A DNA stretch of 34,378 nucleotides, from positions 1 to 34,378 of IMG/VR virus record IMGVR_UViG_3300034284_002572. One strand, given 5' to 3'. Numbering within the stretch: position 1 is the first letter of the stretch; each line of letters opens with the position of its first letter. Under the pieces are notes generated by a model that was given only the letters and a program-made list of their open reading frames with translations, searched no databases and was not told the origin of the DNA. A program made the position numbers and the translations under genes. Shown here in pieces: positions 28,629 to 34,378 of this stretch. Source of the DNA: a virus.

Positions 28629-28976
28629 ATGCCAGCCTACACCTTTTATTGTGAGAAATGTAAGCATAAGTTTGAGATAATCTGTAGTATCAAACAGTAC
28701 TCAGATAATCAGATATGTGATGAATGTAATAGTCCTAAGAATGTTATTAGGGCTTATACAGAGGATTTGCTTACTCTTAATACCTCCGTTAAAAAATCCG
28801 ATTCTGAGCTTAAAACAATAGGCGACCTAGCTAATCGGAATAGAGATAAGCTAACTGATGATCAAAAATTAAACCTATATCAAAAACACAATGATTACAA
28901 AGACGGTCCACCACCAGGAGAATTGCCAAAGGGTATGACCAGAATGAAGAAAACACCAAAGAGTAAGTGGGTATAA
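28629..28976 (+). CDS. FmdB-like zinc-ribbon protein
   Basis: A 115-residue protein opening with a zinc ribbon of the FmdB/CxxC type: YTFYCEKCKHKFEI (4-17) and CDECNSPKNVIRAY (30-43), with C8/C11 and C30/C33 as likely metal ligands. FmdB-type proteins are small regulators or cofactors in bacteria, and phage versions are common. The C-terminal part is helical then basic, ending GELPKGMTRMKKTPKSKW. It sits between the two paralogous genes of unknown function, 5 bases after the first. Confidence 0.75.
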   Translation: MPAYTFYCEKCKHKFEIICSIKQYSDNQICDECNSPKNVIRAYTEDLLTLNTSVKKSDSELKTIGDLANRNRDKLTDDQKLNLYQKHNDYKDGPPPGELPKGMTRMKKTPKSKWV

Positions 28977-28980
28977 TAAT

Positions 28981-29256
28981 ATGGATTATCAATATAGCGA
29001 TATGTTCGAAGGGCATAACAAAAAAATAAGCTGTAAGCACGAAATAGTTTTCAATATTACGGCGACAGTGTTAAGCGAAAATGATAAAGGTGAAGATGTC
29101 GGATATGAAGAAATATGCACAAAGCACTACCATATCCCAGTAAAAGACGGTGCAGACTATAAGCAATTTATGGATTCTTTTTTCCAGTTCTTAGAGGGAT
29201 GCTTGGCTAGTTCGGCAAAAAAAACTTATGAAAAAGACGAAGAGGACAAAACATGA
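28981..29256 (+). CDS. Small phage protein, function unknown
   Basis: A 91-residue protein of mixed strand and helix, with four cysteines (C18, C46, C74 and neighbours such as FEGHNKKISCKHEIVF), a strand ITATVLSEND, then a helix FMDSFFQFLEGCLASSAKKT, ending acidic (EKDEEDK). No catalytic or zinc pattern is certain. It starts 4 bases after the FmdB-like stop and overlaps the 29253 gene by 4 bases. It belongs to the run of small genes between HNH and RecA. No family is recognised. Confidence 0.62.
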   Translation: MDYQYSDMFEGHNKKISCKHEIVFNITATVLSENDKGEDVGYEEICTKHYHIPVKDGADYKQFMDSFFQFLEGCLASSAKKTYEKDEEDKT

Positions 29257-29636
29257 ATGATTTTATTCACTCTCCTAAAAACACATCGACTAATGAATCT
29301 GCAGTAGATGAATTTTACTGTGTCAGAGGTCAAGAAGATTTTCTAGACTCAAACAATAATCCTAGATGCAATAACGAAACCAGCGATAAGGTTCTAGCAA
29401 AAAAGATCGTCAGAGATGATGGTGCTATAAAATACAGTTTAAAGCTAGATAATAATGGTAAAATTTTTAATCCTATCTCAATATATGGTAGTACAAAAAT
29501 AAGTTCATTTTTAGATCGTGTTTGTAGGTCTCAAAACAAGTATAAAGAAGTAAATCTAAAAGCTTTTAATATGTATTTAAGTTTTCTTAAAACTAAGAAT
29601 ATTGCATGGTTACACAACGCAGAAAGAGAGATATAA
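29253..29636 (+). CDS. Phage protein, paralogue of 28216 product
   Basis: A 127-residue protein sharing its core with the 28216 product: DEFYCVRGQEDFLDSNNNPR (19-38), KIFNPISIYG (about 70-79), SSFLDRVC and FNMYLSFLKTKNIAWLHNAE at the C-terminus. The N-terminal 18 residues differ. The two copies are separated by two unrelated small genes, implying an old duplication with later insertion or shuffling. No motif for enzymatic activity is seen. Its start overlaps the previous gene by 4 bases. Confidence 0.66.
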   Translation: MNDFIHSPKNTSTNESAVDEFYCVRGQEDFLDSNNNPRCNNETSDKVLAKKIVRDDGAIKYSLKLDNNGKIFNPISIYGSTKISSFLDRVCRSQNKYKEVNLKAFNMYLSFLKTKNIAWLHNAEREI

Positions 29637-29639
29637 GTT

Positions 29640-29990
29640 ATGGCTAAAATAAATAAGACACTAGGTTATGCTATTAGTTGGTTGAATAGTCAGAATAAAT
29701 CACCAATAGAAATTGCTGATGAACTAAAGATAACAGAGAAGCAGGTACTAACAGCATTAGAAAAGGTTAGTACAAGTACCTCTGAAAATAATCTAAAGAC
29801 AGCAAAATCTCCAGCCAGTAGGTCTCAGAATCTTATGATAAGGGAGACTGCTGGTAAAAAGAACAATCATGTAGCAATCATGACGGGAGAAGCGTCTGCT
29901 CTTAATGACTCGTTAAAAGACAATATGCCTATTATACCAAGAACTAGGAATGAAAATTTTATCTTTAAGCCAAAAAATGGAAACAAATAA
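29640..29990 (+). CDS. Small HTH-like phage protein
   Basis: A 116-residue protein. Residues 5-42 (LGYAISWLNSQNKSPIEIA, DELKITEKQVLTALEKV) look like a three-helix helix-turn-helix unit, suggesting DNA binding. A flexible Ser/Thr/Lys-rich region follows, then QNLMIRETAGKKNNHVAIMT, a conserved-looking block found in similar phage proteins. The C-terminus, RNENFIFKPKNGNK, is basic. It might regulate early or middle genes or assist recombination. Role inferred from the helix pattern only. Confidence 0.6.
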   Translation: MAKINKTLGYAISWLNSQNKSPIEIADELKITEKQVLTALEKVSTSTSENNLKTAKSPASRSQNLMIRETAGKKNNHVAIMTGEASALNDSLKDNMPIIPRTRNENFIFKPKNGNK

Positions 29991-30405
29991 TCAGTATTTA
30001 TCGAAGTATTCTAATGGTAAAACAGTTTCGGCAGCACAATATATTACAGAGCTTATATGTGAGAATAAGGCAAGGAAAGATAAGCTAGATTTACATTATA
30101 GATTTTGGGTTAGTAAAAAATGGGAAGCCTATTATAGGAATCAGATAGCTTCTGCACATAAACTGCTCAAAACATATGACTCTAAGGCTATCATCAATGC
30201 CATAAGAGACAAGGAAGCAGAAAGAATTTACTCTTTGCGGGCGCCCCATTTGCCCGCTATTATACAAAAACATTCTGAACTCCTAGAGTCTCAAAATACG
30301 GATCTCACTATTGATATTGACAGAAAGAGTGATAAGTCCTATAGAAAAGACATTGTAAAGAAAAACGTTCTATCCAAACTTAAGGAAATAGATGATGGCA
30401 CTTAA
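29977..30405 (+). CDS. Helical phage protein upstream of recA, function unknown
   Basis: A 142-residue, mainly helical, basic protein with conserved-looking SKYSNGKTVSAAQYITELI (9-27), then FWVSKKWEAYYRNQIASAHK and a Lys-rich end. The start is uncertain: ATG 29977 is used here, but an in-frame ATG at 29950 would add nine residues; neither has a clear ribosome binding site. It overlaps the gene before by 14 bases and the RecA-like gene by about 11. The position directly upstream of the recombinase suggests a recombination mediator or accessory role, untested. Confidence 0.58.
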   Translation: METNNQYLSKYSNGKTVSAAQYITELICENKARKDKLDLHYRFWVSKKWEAYYRNQIASAHKLLKTYDSKAIINAIRDKEAERIYSLRAPHLPAIIQKHSELLESQNTDLTIDIDRKSDKSYRKDIVKKNVLSKLKEIDDGT

Positions 30406-31414
30406 AGAAGATGTTAAGAAAAATTTTGGCGATAATGTAATGCTAACGGCAAATGCTGTTATTGACAAGTCATTGATAAATATTCCTGTTAGTCCAGCAT
30501 TAGATGTTGTGCTCAATGGAGGAATACCAGAAGGCTCGTTCGTTATTTTTACTGGTCAACCCAAGTGTGGTAAAACTACAACTTCTCTAGACTTTTGTGC
30601 TACTGCTCAGAAACCAGAATATGCACATGGATCGTTTAAGGAAGGCAGAGAAGTCTACTATCTTAATATTGAGGGAAGACTAAAAAAACGAGACCTAGAA
30701 GGTATCCCTGGGTTAAATCTAGACAAATTTAATATCATAGGTTCCCAAGAAGGTAAGATTCTACATGCAGAAGAATATTTACAAATTGGTGAAAGGATTA
30801 TTAATGAGATCCCAGGATCTGTAGTTATCATCGACTCCTATTCTGCTCTATGTACAGAAGCGGAAATTACTAGCGATATGAATAAGATGCAAAGAGCAGA
30901 TGGTGCAAAGCTATTAGCGAAATTTTGCAGGAAGGTCGCTAATGTTATACCTGTCAATAGAAATATTGTGATAGGTATTACTCACCAAATGGGTAATCCC
31001 GGAATGGGACATAGTGAGTGGAAAGAAAAGAGTGGTCAGGCTATCGCATATCAAACGGATATTAAAATCAAAGCTAACTATTTTAGTCCATGGAATTTAA
31101 GTACAGATAGTCCTCAGATTGGTCAAGAAGTACATTGGCAGGTATTATGCTCTGCTCTAGGTGCTCCCGGAGGTAAAATTACAAGCTATATCAGATATGG
31201 TCAGGGAATCGATAAGCAGATGGAATTATTGACACTCGCTGTAGATTTGGGGCTTGTATCTAAGGGTGGTGCGTGGTATACTATGTCATCTGTCGAGGAC
31301 AAGCCTAAGTTCCAAGGTCTTGAAAAAACAAGACAATACTTAGTTGACCATCCAGAAGTTTATGACGATTTATGGACAAAAGTCAAGGATACTATGGGTA
31401 TCAAATGCAAGTAA
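30395..31414 (+). CDS. recA: RecA-family recombinase (UvsX/RecA-like)
   Basis: A 339-residue strand-exchange ATPase. From ATG 30395, Walker A is GQPKCGKTT (54-62), with the preceding strand SFVIFTG. VVIIDSYSALCTEAEI gives Walker B and a following loop, and NRNIVIGITHQMGNPGMG is the loop 1/2-like DNA-binding region. Size suits a phage RecA/UvsX core without the bacterial C-terminal extension. ATG 30395 sits 8 bases after AGGA; ATG 30392 just before it is also possible. It likely drives recombination-dependent replication and repair and is followed by a nuclease-like gene. Confidence 0.88.
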   Translation: MALKEDVKKNFGDNVMLTANAVIDKSLINIPVSPALDVVLNGGIPEGSFVIFTGQPKCGKTTTSLDFCATAQKPEYAHGSFKEGREVYYLNIEGRLKKRDLEGIPGLNLDKFNIIGSQEGKILHAEEYLQIGERIINEIPGSVVIIDSYSALCTEAEITSDMNKMQRADGAKLLAKFCRKVANVIPVNRNIVIGITHQMGNPGMGHSEWKEKSGQAIAYQTDIKIKANYFSPWNLSTDSPQIGQEVHWQVLCSALGAPGGKITSYIRYGQGIDKQMELLTLAVDLGLVSKGGAWYTMSSVEDKPKFQGLEKTRQYLVDHPEVYDDLWTKVKDTMGIKCK

Positions 31415-31824
31415 AAGATCTAGATGGTAATTCTTATAATTGGCAATTAGTTGGTAATATCGCTCATGGATCAATTCAAAACAAATCTAGCCTACATTTA
31501 CAGGCAAGAGATTTAATACATGAGTGCTTTCCAACTCTTCAAGTATTAGAAGAAGTACCGGTCAATATTAGAAGATCAGAAACTTTATACTTAGACTTTT
31601 ACTTACCTCTCATTAAGAGATGTATTGAAGTTCATGGAGAACAACACTATAAGTTTAGTAGATTTTTTCATAATAGTCCTTTAGGCTTTATAAGACATAA
31701 GAAACGAGATCAAGAAAAAAAAGATTGGTGCGAGCTAAATGGTATTGAGTATATAGAACTTCCATTTGATCAAACAGATCAGTGGACATTAAGGATCAAA
31801 AATGAACACGAAAGAACAAGTTAA
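31405..31824 (+). CDS. PD-(D/E)XK nuclease-like protein (Vsr/DUF559-like)
   Basis: A 139-residue protein. LYLDFYLPLIKRCIEVHGEQ (61-80) shows the core of a restriction-endonuclease-like fold: D64 on one strand, then E75-V-H77 in place of the usual E-x-K, followed by HYKFSRFFHN and a later WCELNGIEYIELPFD with the helix and strand of the Vsr/DUF559 type. The H for K change is also found in homologues of some nuclease groups. ATG 31405 is preferred over an in-frame ATG at 31372 deep inside recA, and gives a 10-base overlap. Adjacent to recA, it may process recombination intermediates. Activity is inferred. Confidence 0.63.
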   Translation: MQVKDLDGNSYNWQLVGNIAHGSIQNKSSLHLQARDLIHECFPTLQVLEEVPVNIRRSETLYLDFYLPLIKRCIEVHGEQHYKFSRFFHNSPLGFIRHKKRDQEKKDWCELNGIEYIELPFDQTDQWTLRIKNEHERTS

Positions 31825-32287
31825 CGAATGGGATAAGGTTCTTGACGAATATGAAAAAAATATTGGTCTTGGAACTTACAGAGCAGATTCTTTTCCAGAA
31901 GAAGAGCTTAATGGCTATTTTCAGATGAGTAGGGATGAACTTGAAAAAACAACTCCAGATGTTTGTGGTGAAATAGCATACAGGTTGGGTCAATTCGCAT
32001 TTCATGTTCAACGATCAATAAATAGAGAGCTTTCCAGACTAAACTGGGCTGATGAGTCTATTAAAGAAACGATTGCTGAAGAAATCAACAACTATAAGGG
32101 GTATGGATATATTGAAAAGTCTTTTCAGGCCATTAAAAATAATGAGAAAGCATCAGCATTAAATAAGATAAAAAAATATGCTAAGCAAAGAAGCGATAGA
32201 CTTCAATACCTAGCTAATAGTATCAAGCACTTGTCCGATATTATGTTATCTATTCAAAAGGCAAAGGTGAAACATGGATCTCAGTGA
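31802..32287 (+). CDS. Helical phage protein in the replication cluster, function unknown
   Basis: A 161-residue protein, almost all helix: an acidic N-terminus (EWDKVLDEYEKNIGLGTY), a central segment with FPEEELNGYFQMSRDELEK and a long basic C-terminal coil (KIKKYAKQRSDRLQYLANSI). No catalytic or metal motif is found. It starts within the nuclease-like gene (23-base overlap) and overlaps the next by 14 bases. Between recombinase and helicase genes it could be a loader, single-strand DNA mediator or structural partner, but no family is recognised. Confidence 0.62.
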   Translation: MNTKEQVNEWDKVLDEYEKNIGLGTYRADSFPEEELNGYFQMSRDELEKTTPDVCGEIAYRLGQFAFHVQRSINRELSRLNWADESIKETIAEEINNYKGYGYIEKSFQAIKNNEKASALNKIKKYAKQRSDRLQYLANSIKHLSDIMLSIQKAKVKHGSQ

Positions 32288-32651
32288 ATTAAGTAAAAAT
32301 CCCGACCAGCTAAAACAACTTATCTCCTTACTACAGAATATGCTGCCATCAGACGATACTGATGAAAGCAGCGAGGAGCCTAGTCCAATTAAAACAAAGA
32401 GTTCTAGAAAACCCAAAGGACAAACTCAAAACTCTAACAAGTTTCTAAATATGCCAGAAATGAACATGCACAAAGAGGATAGCGAGATAGACAAAAAACT
32501 ATCCAAGCATCCACCTGTTGCAAGAGCTAGAGAATTTGAACCAATAACGGTTAAGTGTAGAATTTGTGGTAAAGAAGAAACTCTTAACCCATCGTTAGTC
32601 GAATCTGTATCAAGATATAAATGTAACAAATGTTCATCATCAGCAGGATAA
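32274..32651 (+). CDS. Zinc-ribbon phage protein
   Basis: A 125-residue protein with a helical N-terminus (DLSELSKNPDQLKQLISLLQ), a long Ser/Lys/Pro-rich flexible region (residues 25-88) and a C-terminal zinc ribbon: VKCRICGKEETL (93-104; C95, C98) and YKCNKCSSSAG (115-125; C117, C120). Such a disordered linker plus zinc ribbon fits a nucleic-acid- or polymerase-binding adaptor. It lies immediately upstream of the helicase (3-base gap), so a replication accessory role is plausible but unproved. Confidence 0.66.
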   Translation: MDLSELSKNPDQLKQLISLLQNMLPSDDTDESSEEPSPIKTKSSRKPKGQTQNSNKFLNMPEMNMHKEDSEIDKKLSKHPPVARAREFEPITVKCRICGKEETLNPSLVESVSRYKCNKCSSSAG

Positions 32652-32654
32652 ATT

Positions 32655-34124
32655 ATGATTTTGTGTGATCCATCAGCTGAAAGAGCTGTATTGAGTGGTA
32701 TTCTCCAGTATGGGGAGGAAGTGTTTCTTGATATAGGAGATATTGTTCAAGAACAATCCTTCACCATAGATAGTAATCAAGTCCTATTCAAGTGTTGTAA
32801 GCATATTCTTGAAAAGGGACAATCAGTAAACACTATAGATATAGCCTCTATATACTCAGCTGCCCAAGAACTAGGAATGTCTCATATTCTTAGTCAGAAA
32901 GAGGAAGCCCAGCATTTAAAGGCTATCAAAGATTTTCCTGTCAATAAGGAGAATATTAGAAAATTTGCAGCTAAAATTAGAAAGCTTGAGATAGCTAGAC
33001 TACTCCACAAGGAACTAGGAAACACTCAAGAGAAATTGCTGGATATATCAGGATCAGAATCAATATCATCAATTATTGGTATTGCTGAAGACTCAATATT
33101 TAACTTCTCATCATCATTGAATAACGATAACGATAATGCTCCAACATTTATGTCTGCTGGGCTAGACGAGTATATCGAATATCTACAGAATAATAAGATT
33201 GATCAGGTTGGTATTTCTACAGGATTCCCTGTTTATGATCAGTCTATAGGTGGAGGACTAAGAAAGGGAACTATCAATGTTATCGGAGCAAGACCAAAGG
33301 TTGGTAAAACTCTTTTATCTGACAATATTGGTTATCATATAGCAAAGCAGAATATTCCAGTATTGAATATGGATACTGAAATGAATAAAGAAGATCATAT
33401 TCATAGAATCTTGGCTATGAGCACAGAGATAGAGATAAACAAGATCGAAACTGGTAAATTTACAGAATCTCCTGTAAATGCTAAGAAAATAGAACAAGCA
33501 GTTAAGGATCTCAAAGCTGCCCCGCTTTATCATAAGTCTATTGCAGGAAAACCGTTCGATGAACAACTAGCTATTATGAGAAGGTGGCTAGTAAAGGATG
33601 TCGGCTTAAATGATGACGGAACAGCTAAAGATTGTGTTATCATATATGACTATTTAAAGTTAATGGATTCTGGCGGAATATCTCAAGACCTAAAGGAATA
33701 TCAGGTTCTAGGTTTTATGATGACAGCCCTGCACAACTTTGCTGTTAAATATAAGGTGCCAATACTTTCATTTATTCAGCTTAATCGTGATGGTATATCT
33801 AAAGAGAGTACCGATTCTGCAAGCGGTTCAGATAGAATCATATGGTTATGTAGTAACTTTTCCATATTCAAGAGGAAGTCTGACGAGGAGATTGCAGAGG
33901 ATGGTGGAAAATCTGGTAATCGTAAATTAGTACCGGTAATTAGTAGGCACGGCGGAGGATTGGATGACAATGACTATATTAATTGTCATATGAAGGGTTG
34001 GTGTGCTAAGATTACAGAAGGTCAGACCAAGCTAGAGATAATGCATAATAACAAGTCAAACTCAGACGGATTTTTAATCGATGCCAATAATAATGAACAA
34101 AATCAAGAAATCCCATTCGTATGA
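32655..34124 (+). CDS. dnaB: DnaB-type replicative helicase
   Basis: A 489-residue hexameric-type helicase. Residues 1-150 form the N-terminal helical domain with the usual DPSAERAVLSGILQYG start. A linker precedes the RecA-like core: GFPVYDQSIGGGLRKGTINV (190-209), Walker A GARPKVGKT (211-219) and NIPVLNMDTEM. DCVIIYDYLKLMDSG is Walker B (H1a-like context), and FIQLNRDG and HGGGLDDNDY are later conserved elements. It unwinds the phage replication fork and would work with the primase that begins inside its 3' end. Length matches the family. Confidence 0.88.
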   Translation: MILCDPSAERAVLSGILQYGEEVFLDIGDIVQEQSFTIDSNQVLFKCCKHILEKGQSVNTIDIASIYSAAQELGMSHILSQKEEAQHLKAIKDFPVNKENIRKFAAKIRKLEIARLLHKELGNTQEKLLDISGSESISSIIGIAEDSIFNFSSSLNNDNDNAPTFMSAGLDEYIEYLQNNKIDQVGISTGFPVYDQSIGGGLRKGTINVIGARPKVGKTLLSDNIGYHIAKQNIPVLNMDTEMNKEDHIHRILAMSTEIEINKIETGKFTESPVNAKKIEQAVKDLKAAPLYHKSIAGKPFDEQLAIMRRWLVKDVGLNDDGTAKDCVIIYDYLKLMDSGGISQDLKEYQVLGFMMTALHNFAVKYKVPILSFIQLNRDGISKESTDSASGSDRIIWLCSNFSIFKRKSDEEIAEDGGKSGNRKLVPVISRHGGGLDDNDYINCHMKGWCAKITEGQTKLEIMHNNKSNSDGFLIDANNNEQNQEIPFV

Positions 34125-34378
34125 TCAAGCAAAACTGAAATACATTTCAGATGCTTTATGTGACAATATTGAAGAACTTCTAGATACTCTAGGAATAGAG
34201 GGCTATAAGAACCTTGGTAAACTTATTGCTATGAGCTGTCCAATTCATGGTGGGGATAATGAGTCTGCACTCAATATATATCATCAGGGAGACTCTTATA
34301 GGGGCAATTGGAAGTGTAGAACTCATCAGTGCGAAGAAACCTTTAAGGGATCCATTATAGGATTTATTAGAGGATGTT
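34093..34378 (+). CDS. DNA primase, N-terminal fragment
   Basis: The gene is cut by the right edge of the window; 95 codons are present. It begins inside the helicase gene with a 32-base overlap. The zinc-binding primase start is visible: LIAMSCPIHGGDNESALNIY, with C-P-x-H, then WKCRTHQCEETFKGSIIGFI, with CxxxxC. This CxxH...C...C arrangement followed by a G-S-x-I-G-F-I helix matches phage and DnaG-type primase zinc domains, here paired with the helicase as is usual. A second ATG (34121) is out of frame and stops at once. Confidence 0.82.
   Translation, partial: MNKIKKSHSYDQAKLKYISDALCDNIEELLDTLGIEGYKNLGKLIAMSCPIHGGDNESALNIYHQGDSYRGNWKCRTHQCEETFKGSIIGFIRGC

Noticed and set aside
1-34378. tRNA genes, CRISPR arrays, insertion sequences, integrase and attachment sites.
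   Set aside because: Gaps between genes are too short for most of these and none showed cloverleaf, regular spaced repeats, transposase or integrase motifs.

Overview
The window is AT-rich, tightly packed DNA from the genome of a large tailed bacteriophage, probably lytic. Apart from a gene fragment at the left edge, all 60 or so genes lie on the + strand. Many neighbours overlap by 1 to 30 bases or are a few bases apart. Phage character is shown by a T4 gp55-like sigma factor, tail-fibre-like proteins, a RecA-family recombinase, a DnaB-type helicase followed by a primase, PhoH, dUTPase, dCMP deaminase, a B12-dependent ribonucleotide reductase and a ClpP-type protease. No integrase, repressor, transposase, tRNA, rRNA or CRISPR array was seen. 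Terminase, portal, major capsid, sheath and DNA polymerase genes are not in the window, so it is only part of the genome. The host cannot be named from sequence alone; a cobalamin-using or cobalamin-supplied bacterium is implied by the reductase.

Layout. (1) 1-160: start of a leftward HtrL/YibB-like glycosyltransferase gene, then a 200-base divergent spacer. (2) 361-1594: three small unknown proteins and a macro-domain protein. (3) 1604-6652: a glycan island with five glycosyltransferase-like proteins, two methyltransferases and a DUF6165 protein; a GT4 gene follows at 8657. (4) 6655-8660: a tiny membrane protein, a nucleoside 2-deoxyribosyltransferase-like protein, an unknown and a GMP reductase. 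(5) 9728-12032: a virion-associated-looking protein, a ferritin-like protein, a PAP2 phosphatase and an acidic protein. (6) 12082-14972: sigma factor, unknowns, ClpP-like protease and a DeoC-like barrel protein. (7) 15030-19590: virion/tail-fibre genes, including a paralogous pair of which one carries an FGE/SUMF1 domain in circularly permuted order. (8) 19696-23612: small membrane proteins, a papain-like protease and a secreted Cys-rich protein, plausibly lysis or envelope functions. (9) 23626-26849: deoxynucleotide synthesis. (10) 26918-34378: PhoH, HNH, small zinc proteins, RecA-like, a nuclease-like protein, helicase and primase (cut by the right edge).

How the genes may work together. 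Regions 9 and 10 would supply dNTPs and replicate and recombine phage DNA. The sigma factor at 12082 would redirect host RNA polymerase. A repeated intergenic motif, GGTGTATT followed by an A/T stretch, lies about 25-42 bases before five gene starts (13189, 19696, 20086, 22426, 26918) and is the best candidate for the promoter it reads; that link is inference. The glycosyltransferases could decorate virion proteins, modified DNA or the host surface; the sequence does not decide which.
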